This document shows, in pieces, positions 31,104 to 41,565 of a DNA stretch of 64,000 bases. A program made the translations under genes and the position numbers. The stretch is from an uncultured Gammaproteobacteria bacterium. Lineage in GTDB: Bacteria; Pseudomonadota; Gammaproteobacteria; PS1; Pseudothioglobaceae. The notes under the pieces were generated by a model. That model searched no databases. It had not been told where the DNA came from and worked only from the letters and a program-made list of their open reading frames with translations. The stretch's first letter is position 1; the number at the start of each line of letters is the position of its first letter. The DNA lies in the NCBI GenBank assembly GCA_913057955.1, contig CAJXOB010000002.1:25079-89078 (forward strand). The letters run 5' to 3'.

Positions 31104-31763
31104 GTGACTGAAATACCACCTTCTTTTTGGCTTGATGAGAACAACTCTGAATTTCCAAAACTAAGTCTTGCTCTAACAGAGCCTAACGGCCTTATTGCAA
31201 TTGGTGGTAGTTTATCCGTTGAAAGGTTACTGAAAGCTTATTCACTAGGAATCTTCCCATGGTATGGCAAGGATGAGCCTATACTTTGGTATTCGCCTGA
31301 CCCCAGAATGGTTATTACATCTAGCAAATTTCATCTTTCAAAGAGCTTAAGAAAGGTTATTCAATCCTCTAAATTCGATATTTTTATTGATACTTCCTTT
31401 AAAAATGTCATTATTCAATGTCAAAAAATAGCAAGGCCAGGCCAGTCTGGTACATGGATAAATGATGAGATGGTTGAGGCTTATTGTAGGCTTCATGATG
31501 CTGGGTATGCTCACTCATATGAGGTGTACGAAAATGGCCAGCTTGTTGGTGGGTTGTATGGCGTTGCTTTGGGGGGCGTTTTTTTTGGTGAATCTATGTT
31601 CTCTTTTGTTAGTAATGCATCAAAAGTTGCTTTTGCTTATTTACTTCAGCAAAACCTATACCAATTAATTGATTGCCAAGTTGAGAATAAACATTTAGAA
31701 AGTTTAGGCGCCTTTAAAATGCCTAGGGATTTGTTTATACAACAGCTTAAAGCCTTTGTGTAA
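31104..31763 (+). CDS. aat: Leucyl/phenylalanyl-tRNA--protein transferase
   Basis: GIFPWYGKDEPILWYSPDPRMVI, GGLYGVALGGVFFGESMFS; GTG start. Confidence 0.96.
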   Translation: MTEIPPSFWLDENNSEFPKLSLALTEPNGLIAIGGSLSVERLLKAYSLGIFPWYGKDEPILWYSPDPRMVITSSKFHLSKSLRKVIQSSKFDIFIDTSFKNVIIQCQKIARPGQSGTWINDEMVEAYCRLHDAGYAHSYEVYENGQLVGGLYGVALGGVFFGESMFSFVSNASKVAFAYLLQQNLYQLIDCQVENKHLESLGAFKMPRDLFIQQLKAFV

Positions 31764-31796
31764 AATAGTACTATTGAAGAAAGCATCTGAGGCCCC

Positions 31797-31931
31797 ATGA
31801 AAAATCTATTTAAATTTGTTGTATTAATAGCGTTTGTATTCACTTTGTCTGCATGTGGCAGAATGGGTGATTTAACTTCTACTGAAGGTAGCCAGATAGA
31901 TTCTGGAGAGTCAACTTTTAGTGCCGACTAG
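31797..31931 (+). CDS. Small lipoprotein, LptM/YifL-like (44 aa)
   Basis: Translated by hand: MKNLFKFVVLIAFVFTLSACGRMGDLTSTEGSQIDSGESTFSAD; lipobox LSAC followed by CGRMGDL; immediately upstream of lysA. Absent from the ORF track. Confidence 0.8.
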   Translation: MKNLFKFVVLIAFVFTLSACGRMGDLTSTEGSQIDSGESTFSAD

Positions 31932-31943
31932 TCATATAATTAA

Positions 31944-33197
31944 TTGAATTCATTCTATTTTCAAAATAAAGTATTGCACGCCGAGTCTGTTCCTGTTTCA
32001 GACTTAATGAGCGCGTATGGGTCACCCCTTTACATTTACTCTAAAAGTCAAATAGAGTTTAACTGGCAACAGTTTGAGGACTCCTTTGGCGCGCATCCTC
32101 ATTTAATTTGTTATGCCGTAAAGGCCAACTCAAATTTGGCAGTGTTAAATGTTCTAGCGAATTTAGGCTCTGGGTTTGACATAGTATCAATTGGTGAGCT
32201 CGAAAGAGTAATTGCTGCAGGCGGTGATCCAAAAAAATGTGTATTCTCTGGAGTCGCTAAAACAGAGAATTCGATTCATAAAGCTCTTGAATATGGTATT
32301 TACTGCTTTAATGTTGAATCTGAAGCAGAGTTAGATCGAATTGAATCTGTTGCTGCGTCAATAAAAATGAATGCACCAATATCAATTCGTGTGAATCCGA
32401 ATGTAGATGCAAAGACTCATCCATATATCTCGACAGGCTTAACCGAAAATAAGTTTGGAGTTGGAGTTGATTTAGCTTTGTCTTTGTATAAAAAGGCAAG
32501 CCTCTCAAGCCATCTTGAAGTCTTTGGCCTAGACTATCATATTGGATCTCAAATTACAGATATTTCACCTTTTTTAGAGGCTCTTGATAAAGCTTTGGAG
32601 CTAATAATAAGGCTCAAAGAGGAACAAATTTTTTTAAATCATATAGATATTGGTGGTGGGGTAGGCGTTACTTATGACAAAGAAGCAACTATTAGTATTA
32701 ATGACTATATACAGTCTGTAATTCAAAAAGCCGGTGATTTGAAAATTTTGGTAGAGCCTGGTCGTTCGATTGTAGGTAATGCAGGGATCTTTGTCACTAA
32801 AGTTGAGTATTTAAAACAGAATGAATTAAAATCTTTTGCTATTGTCGATGGTGCAATGAATGATTTACTTCGACCCGCTCTTTACGGCTCTTATCATCAG
32901 GCAGTTACAATTGAAGATAATTCAAAAGGCATAAGTGATTCATGGGATCTAGTTGGGCCTGTATGCGAGACTGCAGATTTTTTGGCAAAGAATAGAAGCC
33001 TTACCCTTGAGCAGGGAGACTATATTGCAATGATGACCGCCGGTGCATATGGATTTGTTTTAAGTTCTAACTACAACTCTAGGCCAAGAGTTGCAGAGGT
33101 CATGGTTGATGGCTCAAGACATCAATTAGTGCGTAAGAGAGAAACTATTGAATCGCTTTTTAAAAATGAGATGATATTAAAAGATGAAATTAACTAA
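31944..33197 (+). CDS. lysA: Diaminopimelate decarboxylase
   Basis: YAVKANSNLAVL, HIGSQI, GGGVGVTY, EPGRSIVGNAG; TTG start. Confidence 0.96.
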   Translation: MNSFYFQNKVLHAESVPVSDLMSAYGSPLYIYSKSQIEFNWQQFEDSFGAHPHLICYAVKANSNLAVLNVLANLGSGFDIVSIGELERVIAAGGDPKKCVFSGVAKTENSIHKALEYGIYCFNVESEAELDRIESVAASIKMNAPISIRVNPNVDAKTHPYISTGLTENKFGVGVDLALSLYKKASLSSHLEVFGLDYHIGSQITDISPFLEALDKALELIIRLKEEQIFLNHIDIGGGVGVTYDKEATISINDYIQSVIQKAGDLKILVEPGRSIVGNAGIFVTKVEYLKQNELKSFAIVDGAMNDLLRPALYGSYHQAVTIEDNSKGISDSWDLVGPVCETADFLAKNRSLTLEQGDYIAMMTAGAYGFVLSSNYNSRPRVAEVMVDGSRHQLVRKRETIESLFKNEMILKDEIN

Positions 33198-33483
33198 CAA
33201 CCAGAAAAAATATTTGCGCTCTATGGCGCATGATTTAAAACCTTTTGTGATGATTGGTCAGCATGGCCTGAGTGAGTCAGTACTTGCTGAAATGGAATCA
33301 ACAATGCTAAAACATGAATTGATTAAAATCAAGCTAAGAATGAGTGATCGAGAGGAAAAGCTAAAAATTATTAATAAAATTATAGAACTCTCTAAGGCTC
33401 AACTAATACAAGTGATTGGAGGAGTGATGGTTATTTATAGGCCCTTTGAAGATAACCCAGATATTATTTTACCAAGATCATAA
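33184..33483 (+). CDS. yhbY: YhbY/CRM-domain RNA-binding protein
   Basis: QKKYLRSMAHDLKPFVMIGQHGLSESVLAE. Confidence 0.92.
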   Translation: MKLTNNQKKYLRSMAHDLKPFVMIGQHGLSESVLAEMESTMLKHELIKIKLRMSDREEKLKIINKIIELSKAQLIQVIGGVMVIYRPFEDNPDIILPRS

Positions 33484-33527
33484 GGATTCAAAAGCTTTTA
33501 AATAAACCCTGTTAATGTTGAGATAAA

Positions 33528-34613
33528 ATGAAAATTGCCATCAGCGCTGCAGAAACTTCTGGTGATCTTATCGCATCATCTCTAGTGAGTGCATTGAAAT
33601 CATATCAGCCAGATTATGAAATAGAGGGCTTAGTGGGTGATAAGATGACTGAAGCTGGCTGCAAAAGGTTATGGCACACTGACCAAGTCAACGTGATGGG
33701 CTTTAGTGAAGTTTTAAGGAAATTGCCTTCAGTGTTGAGTCTTAGGCGAGCTATGATTCGATACTACTCCTCTAATAGACCTGATGTCTTTATTGGAGTC
33801 GACTCCCCTGATTTTAATTTTAAGATTGAGAGAAAACTTAAGGGAAATGGAGTTAAAACGATTCATTTTGTTAGTCCTTCAGTATGGGCATGGCGAGCAA
33901 AACGAATAAAAAAGATTAAAAAGTCAACCGACTTAATGCTGTGTCTTTTTCCATTTGAGGTAGATTTTTATCGCACCCACAACCAAAAAGCTGTGTTTGT
34001 GGGCCATCCATTGGCTGAAAAATTAAAGCCTAGGAAAAAACATACTCCAAATAAGCAGATTTTATTAATGCCAGGATCAAGAGAGGCTGAAATTAAAACT
34101 CTATTGCCTGAATTATTATCTGCTGTTCATTTGATGCATAAAAAAGACCCTCAGATCCAATTTAGTTTGTCACTTGCAAACGAACATCTAAAGGATTGGG
34201 TTGAAGATAAACTTCAAGGACTAGATATTATTCTAAGTGTTGGCGACGCGCATGAGAAGATTAAAAATTCTGATCTAGTTATTGTTGCCTCTGGAACTGC
34301 TACTCTTGAGGTAGCCCTTCTTGCAGTACCAATGGTTGTTGTTTATAAACTTTCGAAGGTGAGCTATCAGATTGTTAAGCGTCTACTAAATACTAAAAAT
34401 ATTTCACTGCCAAACAAGATATTAGGGCGAGACATCGTTCCTGAGTTAATTCAAAATGATGTAACTGGTCAAAATATTTCTGATCATGCTATGAAATTGA
34501 TTGTATCTGATAATACGAATCTAGTTAAAGAGTTAGAAAAAATTCATAGTCTTTTAAACCAAAAAGCTAGCGTTAAATCTGCTGAAGCAATTATTGAGTT
34601 TTTGCATGGATAA
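33528..34613 (+). CDS. lpxB: Lipid-A-disaccharide synthase
   Basis: AAETSGDLIAS, MGFSEVLRKLP, GVDSPDFNF, VSPSVWAWR. Confidence 0.96.
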   Translation: MKIAISAAETSGDLIASSLVSALKSYQPDYEIEGLVGDKMTEAGCKRLWHTDQVNVMGFSEVLRKLPSVLSLRRAMIRYYSSNRPDVFIGVDSPDFNFKIERKLKGNGVKTIHFVSPSVWAWRAKRIKKIKKSTDLMLCLFPFEVDFYRTHNQKAVFVGHPLAEKLKPRKKHTPNKQILLMPGSREAEIKTLLPELLSAVHLMHKKDPQIQFSLSLANEHLKDWVEDKLQGLDIILSVGDAHEKIKNSDLVIVASGTATLEVALLAVPMVVVYKLSKVSYQIVKRLLNTKNISLPNKILGRDIVPELIQNDVTGQNISDHAMKLIVSDNTNLVKELEKIHSLLNQKASVKSAEAIIEFLHG

Positions 34614-35427
34614 AGAGTTAAATAAAATAGTTGAGCTAGCTCTTTCAGAAGATATGGGATCGGGAGACTTATCTTCAAGCCTTCTTGATGACGTCATAAT
34701 AAATGCTGAAATAATTTGTAGAGACCGCGCGATTATATGTGGTACAGAATATTTTGACTTATGCTTCTTATCTCTTGACCCAGGTGTGCAAATCAAATGG
34801 AATTTGAAGGATGGCTCTGAAGCTAAGCCTGGCGAAGTGATTTGCAACATTAAAGGAAAATCTCGAGCAATCATTACTGCTGAAAGAACGGCACTTAATT
34901 TTTTGCAAATTTTAAGTGGCACTTCAACCAAAACAAACTATCTTGTTAGCCTCATAAGTGAAACAAAAGCACAATTACTTGATACAAGAAAAACAATTCC
35001 AGGCCTAAGAAGTGCGCAAAAATATGCTGTTAAATGCGGTGGTGGGGTGAACCATAGGATGGGTCTTTATGACTGCATTATGCTTAAAGAAAACCATATT
35101 TTATCGATTGGCTCACTTGATAAATCTATCAATAAAGCACTTAAGCAATATCCAGATACACCAATTGTTGTTGAAGTAGAGACTATGGGCCAGCTTCGTT
35201 CTGTGCTGTCAATAAAAGGAATAACGAGAATTCTTTGTGATAACTTTAGTCTTATCGATCTCAGGGAGGCTGTCAAAATTGCACAAGGCATATATCCAAT
35301 TGAGGCTTCAGGCGGAGTGAACGAAGAAAATATTGTTAGCTATGCAAATACTGGAGTTGATTATATTTCAATTGGCTCAGTTACAAAAGATATTACTTCG
35401 GTTGATTTATCTTTGAGATTCTCTTGA
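34606..35427 (+). CDS. nadC: Nicotinate-nucleotide pyrophosphorylase (carboxylating)
   Basis: EDMGSGDLSS, TRKTIPGLRSAQKYAVKCGGGVNHRMGLYD; start ATG at 34606. Confidence 0.96.
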   Translation: MDKELNKIVELALSEDMGSGDLSSSLLDDVIINAEIICRDRAIICGTEYFDLCFLSLDPGVQIKWNLKDGSEAKPGEVICNIKGKSRAIITAERTALNFLQILSGTSTKTNYLVSLISETKAQLLDTRKTIPGLRSAQKYAVKCGGGVNHRMGLYDCIMLKENHILSIGSLDKSINKALKQYPDTPIVVEVETMGQLRSVLSIKGITRILCDNFSLIDLREAVKIAQGIYPIEASGGVNEENIVSYANTGVDYISIGSVTKDITSVDLSLRFS

Positions 35428-36182
35428 TACCCAACTGCTCTAAAGGCTGGACTTAGAGTGTCTTCTTTTAAATTATAAGTTAAAGGCTTATTATTCAAAT
35501 CGAGAACTGTGCCTCCAGCCCCTTCGAGAATATATACTCCAGCTGCAGTGTCCCATTCAGAACATCTGCCAAATTTAGGATAGCAATCATAAACTCCTTC
35601 TGCAATCAAACAAAATTTAAGTGCGCTTCCGAGTTTAAAAGTTTCAAAATTTGTTTTAGAATTGAGATAATTTTTAAGGGGCTTATTATTATTCGAGTAT
35701 CTTCCTACGACGATTTTTTCCGATCTCTTAGGTTTTTTTGAGAAAATTTTATGACTCATTTTGTCAATCATCTTCATTGATGATTGATCTGGCAGTCGAT
35801 AGTAGTGGACTTTGTGAAATGGCGAATAGATTAAGCCAAAATCTGGGTAATGGTTACGAATAAGAGCAATGCTTATACAAAAGTCTGGCGACCCATCTAT
35901 AAAGTCACGAGTTCCATCTAAAGGGTCAATTAACCAGTATTCATCCCAAGATTTTCGAATAGAAAAGGGAATGTTAGATGACTCTTCAGATAGTATTGGT
36001 ATGTTGGGGGTTATTTTTTTTAAAGTGTTTATAATTAACTCATTCGATGCTTTATCTGCCTGGGTTACAGGGGTATTGTCAGACTTAATGCTAAAGTTTC
36101 CTGCATTTTTGCGATGAGACATAATAATTTCGCCTACTTCCATAGTAAGAGAGATTAGCTGCGAAAGAATTTTGGCTGTCAT
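35361..36182 (-). CDS. cysQ: 3'(2'),5'-bisphosphate nucleotidase / inositol monophosphatase family (second copy)
   Basis: LSEESS, WLIDPLDGTRDFIDG, CSEWDTAAGVYILEGAGG. Confidence 0.85.
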   Translation of the reverse strand: MTAKILSQLISLTMEVGEIIMSHRKNAGNFSIKSDNTPVTQADKASNELIINTLKKITPNIPILSEESSNIPFSIRKSWDEYWLIDPLDGTRDFIDGSPDFCISIALIRNHYPDFGLIYSPFHKVHYYRLPDQSSMKMIDKMSHKIFSKKPKRSEKIVVGRYSNNNKPLKNYLNSKTNFETFKLGSALKFCLIAEGVYDCYPKFGRCSEWDTAAGVYILEGAGGTVLDLNNKPLTYNLKEDTLSPAFRAVGYQENLKDKSTEVISFVTEPIEI

Positions 36183-36275
36183 ATGCCAAATTATATCATC
36201 GTCGGTTGCAATTATTTTTTACACGGAAGATATCTTAAGTAAAATTTATTTAAACAATAATAAGAAGAGATAAAT

Positions 36276-36983
36276 ATGAAAAAACAGGTGTTAACTATGG
36301 GTGGTGGTGGATTTACTTCAAAGCCAGAGAATCTTAAATTGGATAAGTACTTATTGTCTTTGACTAACAAAAAAAACCCTAAAGTTTGCTTTATTCCAAC
36401 GGCAAGTGGAGATGATGAGAGTTACAAAAAACGCTTTTATTCTTCATATAAAAAGCTTAATTGTGAAACAAGTCACTTATCTCTATTTAGCCCACCAGAA
36501 GGTGACTTAAGAGATTTTGTTTTAGAAAAAGATATTTTTTATGTTGGTGGCGGCAATACAAGAAACCTTTTGGTTCTTTGGAAAGAGTGGGGGTTAGATA
36601 AATTTTTGCATGAAGCATGGTGTAATGGCGCAATAATGGCTGGGCTTAGTGCGGGTTCAATTTGTTGGTTTGAACAAGGTTTGACGGATTCAAAGACTGG
36701 CAAGTTGCTTCCTTTAGATTGTTTGGGCTTTCTTTCAGGCAGTAATTGTCCACATTTTGATAGTGAGATTCAAAGGAGGCCTGAATATCATAAGGCCATT
36801 CTAAATGGCTCCCTGAAACCAGGTATTGCTTGCGATGATGGGGTTGCTGCACACTTTATAGATGGAAAGCTTGATCGTTGTGTATCGTCCTTATCAAGTG
36901 CAAAGGCTTATAGTATTAGAAATGATAATGGTGTTATTATTGAATCCGTTATTGAGCCTATATACCTTGATGTCAATTTTTAA
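36276..36983 (+). CDS. Peptidase E / dipeptidase E-like (family S51)
   Basis: GLSAGSICWFE nucleophile motif, GGGNTRNLL. Confidence 0.85.
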   Translation: MKKQVLTMGGGGFTSKPENLKLDKYLLSLTNKKNPKVCFIPTASGDDESYKKRFYSSYKKLNCETSHLSLFSPPEGDLRDFVLEKDIFYVGGGNTRNLLVLWKEWGLDKFLHEAWCNGAIMAGLSAGSICWFEQGLTDSKTGKLLPLDCLGFLSGSNCPHFDSEIQRRPEYHKAILNGSLKPGIACDDGVAAHFIDGKLDRCVSSLSSAKAYSIRNDNGVIIESVIEPIYLDVNF

Positions 36984-36994
36984 TTTGCACAATA

Positions 36995-37021
36995 AAAAAC
37001 CTAGTGATAAACTAGGTTTTT
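36995..37021. terminator. Bidirectional intrinsic terminator
   Basis: AAAAACCTAGT-GATAA-ACTAGGTTTTT, 11-bp perfect stem with A/T tracts, between pepE and the convergent tRNA/rpoD. Confidence 0.85.
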
Positions 37022-37028
37022 ATCTATA

Positions 37029-37105
37029 TGGTGGGCCTACTTGGACTTGAACCAAGGACCAATCGATTATGAGTCGAGTGCTCTAACCAACTGAGCTATA
37101 GGCCC
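37029..37105 (-). tRNA. tRNA-Ile2 (CAT anticodon, lysidine type), CCA encoded
   Basis: GGGCCTATAGCTCAGTTGGTTAGAGCACTCGACTCATAATCGATTGGTCCTTGGTTCAAGTCCAAGTAGGCCCACCA; CAT anticodon at 37069-37071; body resembles E. coli ileX/ileY more than elongator Met. Confidence 0.9.
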
Positions 37106-37114
37106 GTAGAAGAG

Positions 37115-38986
37115 CTATTCTAAAAAACTTTGAAGTTTGTGAGCACGAGAAGGGTGTCTTAGCTTTCTAAGTGCCTTTGCTTCAATTTGGCGAATCCTTT
37201 CACGAGTAACATCAAACTGTCTACCCACTTCTTCAAGTGTGTGGTCGGTGCTCATGTCTATTCCAAATCTCATTTTTAAAACTTTTGCCTCTCGAGGCGA
37301 TAGGTTAGCTAAAAGCTCACCAGTAGTCTCCTTAAGACTTTCACGAGTTGTAACTTCAACAGGCGAAGAAAGATTTGTATCTTCGATAAAATCACCAATT
37401 GTGGAGTCTTCATCATCACCAACAGGGTTCTCCATTGATAATGGTTCTTTTGCAATTTTAAGTATTTTGTTGATTTTATATTCTGGTAATTCCATCTCGA
37501 CAGAAAGTTCTTCTGGAGTAGCTTCTCGTCCAAACCTTTGAAGAAGTTGGCGTCTTACTCGGTTAAGTTTGTTGATGGTTTCAATCATGTGAACTGGAAT
37601 GCGAATAGTGCGCGCTTGATCGGCAATTGACCTGGTAATTGCTTGACGAATCCACCATGTCGCATAGGTTGAAAATTTATAACCTCTGCGATATTCAAAT
37701 TTGTCTACCGCCTTCATTAACCCCACATTACCCTCTTGGATAAGATCTAGGAATTGTAGGCCACGATTTGCATATTTTTTTGCAATCGAAATTACCAGTC
37801 TTAAGTTTGCTTCAATCATTTGACTTTTAGCTACCTTAGCCTTCCTGTCGCCTTTTCGAAGTTTTTTGTTTATTTCTTTAAGCTCTGCAACCGTTAATTT
37901 CATTGCCTCTTCGTGCTCTAAAAGGCTCTTTTGTGAATAATAAATTTCTTTTTTACTTATTTCTAGGGATTTTAGGGTTGCTTTATCAATATCAATAGAT
38001 TTAAGCCAATCAAAATTAGTTTCATTTCCTGGAAATGATGCATAAAAAAGCTCTGAGCTCATACCAGCATCGAGGCACGCTTGACGAATAAGCTTCTCTT
38101 CTTTCTTTACCTTGTTAACTCGACTTGAGACAAGCTCCATCATCGTGCTAACAAGTTTTGGTGCGAGTCTTAGTTCTGATATACAGCTAGAAAATTTTTG
38201 TCTAGCTTTAACAGTTTTATCATCAAGATAACCATTCTTTTCAAAAGATTTAACATAGCTATTATGAGATTTTTGTATTTTATCAAAGCGCTCATATACC
38301 ATTCCCTCATCAGGTCCTGTATATTCTAACTCATCAAAATCTTCTTCTTCATCCTCATCTAACTCTTCTGAAAGCTCGTCGATCTCCATTGCATCAAGCT
38401 CCGCTTGTTTCTCATCTAACAGCGCCTGCTTTGCTTTTATTAGTACTTGTTTTTCTTCAAATTCTTCAGCATCACCTTGGTACCCTATAACAACATCAGT
38501 CATCTTACATTTACCTTCTTCTAGTCTTGTGTAAGCCTTGAAGAAATAGTCCGAGATTTCAGGGTAAAGAGAAATTGCTTGTAAAATCTGATAAACGCCT
38601 GCTTCAATTTCTTTTGCAATGCGTACTTCGTCTTTTTGCTCTAAAAGTTCAACCACGCCCATCTCTCGCATGTACATCCTAACAGGATCTGTTGTTCTTC
38701 CAAATTCTGAATCAAGGGCTGCTAATGCCGCTACTGCAACTTCTGCAGAGCTAGATTCTGCTTTTCCACCCGATTTCATTACTAGCTCATCAGCATCAGG
38801 TGCTTCATCAGCAACTAAGATGTCGAGCTCTTCTAGGATTGTTACAATTGGCTCTACCTGTTCAGGCGTTAATAAATCTTCTGGTAACAGATCATTGATT
38901 TCTGAATAAGTCAGGTAACCCTGTTCTTTTCCAATCGTTATAAGACTATTAAGGGCTTTTTTGTGAGCTTCAGTAGTTGTTTTCAT
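37115..38986 (-). CDS. rpoD: RNA polymerase sigma factor RpoD (sigma-70)
   Basis: 623 aa; [85 protein letters not shown]-terminal region 4. Confidence 0.98.
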   Translation of the reverse strand: MKTTTEAHKKALNSLITIGKEQGYLTYSEINDLLPEDLLTPEQVEPIVTILEELDILVADEAPDADELVMKSGGKAESSSAEVAVAALAALDSEFGRTTDPVRMYMREMGVVELLEQKDEVRIAKEIEAGVYQILQAISLYPEISDYFFKAYTRLEEGKCKMTDVVIGYQGDAEEFEEKQVLIKAKQALLDEKQAELDAMEIDELSEELDEDEEEDFDELEYTGPDEGMVYERFDKIQKSHNSYVKSFEKNGYLDDKTVKARQKFSSCISELRLAPKLVSTMMELVSSRVNKVKKEEKLIRQACLDAGMSSELFYASFPGNETNFDWLKSIDIDKATLKSLEISKKEIYYSQKSLLEHEEAMKLTVAELKEINKKLRKGDRKAKVAKSQMIEANLRLVISIAKKYANRGLQFLDLIQEGNVGLMKAVDKFEYRRGYKFSTYATWWIRQAITRSIADQARTIRIPVHMIETINKLNRVRRQLLQRFGREATPEELSVEMELPEYKINKILKIAKEPLSMENPVGDDEDSTIGDFIEDTNLSSPVEVTTRESLKETTGELLANLSPREAKVLKMRFGIDMSTDHTLEEVGRQFDVTRERIRQIEAKALRKLRHPSRAHKLQSFLE

Positions 38987-39073
38987 AATTTGATTTTTTC
39001 AAAACAGAGAGGAAATTATACCTAAAAGGGCAGGTTGTTTCTACCATTAATTCAGCGCTATAGAGGCGCAGGA

Positions 39074-40036
39074 TTAGTTTGAATCTGCAAAAATTGTACT
39101 GATGGATTGTTCGTCACTAATTCGACGAATAACGTCTGCAAGAGTTGTGGCAATAGATAATTGTCTAATCTTACTGCATTTTTTTGCTTTTTCTGTCAAT
39201 GGAATTGTGTTTGTTGTAACAAGTTCATCTAGTTTAGAGTTTGATATATTTTCAATAGCCCCTCCAGAAAGAACAGCATGAGTTGCATATGCAACAACTT
39301 TCTTTGCGCCCTTTTCTTTTAATATTTCAGCAGCTTGGCAAAGAGTTCCCGCAGTATCAACCATGTCATCAATCATAATGCAGGTACGCCCTTCTACATC
39401 ACCAATTACATTCATGACTTTAACTAAGTTTGGCGCTGGCCGCCTCTTATCAATAATTGCAAGGTCTGCATCATTAATTCTTTTCGCTGCTGCTCTAGCT
39501 CTAGCTACTCCACCAACATCTGGAGATACTACAACTACGTCTTGATAGTTATGATCCAAAATATCTTGGACAAGGACAGGTTGAGCATATATGTTATCAA
39601 TTGGAATATTGAAGAAACCTTGGATCTGATCTGCATGTAAGTCCATTGTTAATATACGGTTAACCCCTGACGTTTCAATCAATTGAGCAACAAGTTTTGC
39701 AGTTATTGGAACGCGAGTTAGTCTAGAGCGCCTATCTTGTCTAGAGTAGCCAAGATATGGAACGACCGCTGTAATCTTTCCCGCAGAAGAGCGCCTCAGA
39801 GCGTCAACCATTATCAATAGTTCCATTAAAGTTTCAGCTGATGAAGGGCCACAGGTTGGCTGAATAACGAACACATCACATCCACGCACATTATCAAGAA
39901 TTTCAACTTGAGCCTCGCCATCACTAAATTGACCTACAAAGGCCTTGCTTTGGTTGATGTTAAGATTTGAAATAATTTCGGATGAAAGATCAGGGTTTGC
40001 GTTTCCGCTAAAGATTTTTATTCTTTCTAGAGACAT
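39074..40036 (-). CDS. prs: Ribose-phosphate pyrophosphokinase
   Basis: [55 protein letters not shown]. Confidence 0.97.
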   Translation of the reverse strand: MSLERIKIFSGNANPDLSSEIISNLNINQSKAFVGQFSDGEAQVEILDNVRGCDVFVIQPTCGPSSAETLMELLIMVDALRRSSAGKITAVVPYLGYSRQDRRSRLTRVPITAKLVAQLIETSGVNRILTMDLHADQIQGFFNIPIDNIYAQPVLVQDILDHNYQDVVVVSPDVGGVARARAAAKRINDADLAIIDKRRPAPNLVKVMNVIGDVEGRTCIMIDDMVDTAGTLCQAAEILKEKGAKKVVAYATHAVLSGGAIENISNSKLDELVTTNTIPLTEKAKKCSKIRQLSIATTLADVIRRISDEQSISTIFADSN

Positions 40037-40132
40037 CGGCTGTGCTTTTATTGATGTAGGGTGCAATTATACAAACAAATTACGTAGCTAAGAACAATAG
40101 TTTTAAATTTGAATTAAGATTTAATTGATAAT

Positions 40133-40612
40133 TTATAGTATTTTATCTATTGATGAAGAAATATCTTCTGGCTCAACAGTTGAACTAAAACGTTTAAATG
40201 GCATACCATCACGGTCAATTAGAAATTTAGTGAAATTCCATTTTACACTATCAGTTAAAGTTCCCTTGAGCTCGCTTTTTAAATATTTGAAAAGTGGATG
40301 CTCATTCTTTCCATTCACTTCGACTTTTGAAGACATGGGAAATGTAACGTCATAATTTAAACTACAAAACTCTTGTATTTCTTCTGAAGTCCCGGGCTCT
40401 TGTGTGCCAAATTGATTACAAGGAAAGCCAATGATTACTAGCCCTTCATCTTTATATTTTTGATAGAGTTTTTCTAGACCAGTATAGTGATAAGTTAGTC
40501 CACATGCACTTGCAGTATTTACAACTAAAATTGCCTTACCTTTAAAATCACTCAATGAAACTTCTTTTCCATCAAGTTGATTAAAATTAAACTGATATAC
40601 ATTTTCCTTCAT
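40133..40612 (-). CDS. Glutathione peroxidase family (Cys type)
   Basis: NTASACGLT, GFPCNQFGTQEPG, WNFTKFLID. Confidence 0.94.
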   Translation of the reverse strand: MKENVYQFNFNQLDGKEVSLSDFKGKAILVVNTASACGLTYHYTGLEKLYQKYKDEGLVIIGFPCNQFGTQEPGTSEEIQEFCSLNYDVTFPMSSKVEVNGKNEHPLFKYLKSELKGTLTDSVKWNFTKFLIDRDGMPFKRFSSTVEPEDISSSIDKIL

Positions 40613-40658
40613 GAGTCTTACCTTGTCTTAGTGGATTAGAAACTAATTCATAAAAAGA

Positions 40659-40733
40659 TGGCTGGGGCGGATGGATTCGAACCATCGGTACACGGGATCA
40701 AAACCCGATGCCTTACCACTTGGCTACACCCCA
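40659..40733 (-). tRNA. tRNA-Gln (TTG), CCA encoded
   Basis: TGGGGTGTAGCCAAGTGGTAAGGCATCGGGTTTTGATCCCGTGTACCGATGGTTCGAATCCATCCGCCCCAGCCA; 7-bp acceptor stem, TTG anticodon. Confidence 0.97.
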
Positions 40734-41564
40734 ATTATGTAATGGTGATTTATCAATCGCTTTTGCGACAAAACCAAGCCATTTTGATGGCAATTTATTA
40801 TTTGCAATCAATGCATCTTTTTCTTTTTCAAAGGCTACAAAAACACAACTTCCACTTCCAGTCATTCTTGCAATTCCTAGGTGGTTTTCAGATGAGTTTA
40901 GATGAGTTAAAACCTCCTCTATCTCTCCTTCCAAATGAATTGCAGCATCTAAGCAGTCGTTATGCGCATTAGAGACCATTGAAAAGTCTGCTATTTTCCT
41001 TTGTACGGGAGACATTGTCAATGCTTTGTGTGTGAAAATTTCTTTCGTTGATATATGTTTACCAATTGAAACAATTAAATAAAAGTATTTTGGCAAGCTT
41101 ATTGGGGTAAGTATTTCTCCTATGCCTTCGCCCCAACAGCTATGGCAATTAACAAATACTGGGACGTCTGCGCCAATATTTTGACCAATAGCCATCAGCT
41201 CTTCTTTAGATAAACTAAGATTCCAAAGCTTATTTAGAGCAATTAAAACAGTTGCTGCATTTGAACTTCCACCTCCTAGCCCGCCACCCATTGGTATTTT
41301 TTTAGCTATACTAATATCTACGCCACCTTTTGATCCAGATATTTTTTTAAGTATAGTTGCGCTGCGTACCACTAGATCTTGATCTTGTGGGATGCCTTCA
41401 TTACCACTAATTCGATTGATTGCCCCATCCTCCCTGTAATCAAGGCTTATCTCATCGCAATAATCTAAAAGCTGAAAAATAGTTTGAAGATTATGATATC
41501 CGTCAGCCCTTTTTGAGGTTACGTGTAAAAATAAATTAATTTTAGCGGGGGATAAGTAAGTCAA
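40713..41564 (-). CDS. ispE: 4-diphosphocytidyl-2-C-methyl-D-erythritol kinase
   Basis: SPAKINLFLHV, KKIPMGGGLGGGSSNAA, MTGSGSCVF; 3' end overlaps tRNA-Gln. Confidence 0.96.
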   Translation of the reverse strand: MTYLSPAKINLFLHVTSKRADGYHNLQTIFQLLDYCDEISLDYREDGAINRISGNEGIPQDQDLVVRSATILKKISGSKGGVDISIAKKIPMGGGLGGGSSNAATVLIALNKLWNLSLSKEELMAIGQNIGADVPVFVNCHSCWGEGIGEILTPISLPKYFYLIVSIGKHISTKEIFTHKALTMSPVQRKIADFSMVSNAHNDCLDAAIHLEGEIEEVLTHLNSSENHLGIARMTGSGSCVFVAFEKEKDALIANNKLPSKWLGFVAKAIDKSPLHNWGVAKW

Positions 41565-41565
41565 A

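Noticed and set aside
34554-34931. 125-aa antisense ORF over lpxB/nadC
   Set aside because: Overlaps two conserved genes on the other strand.
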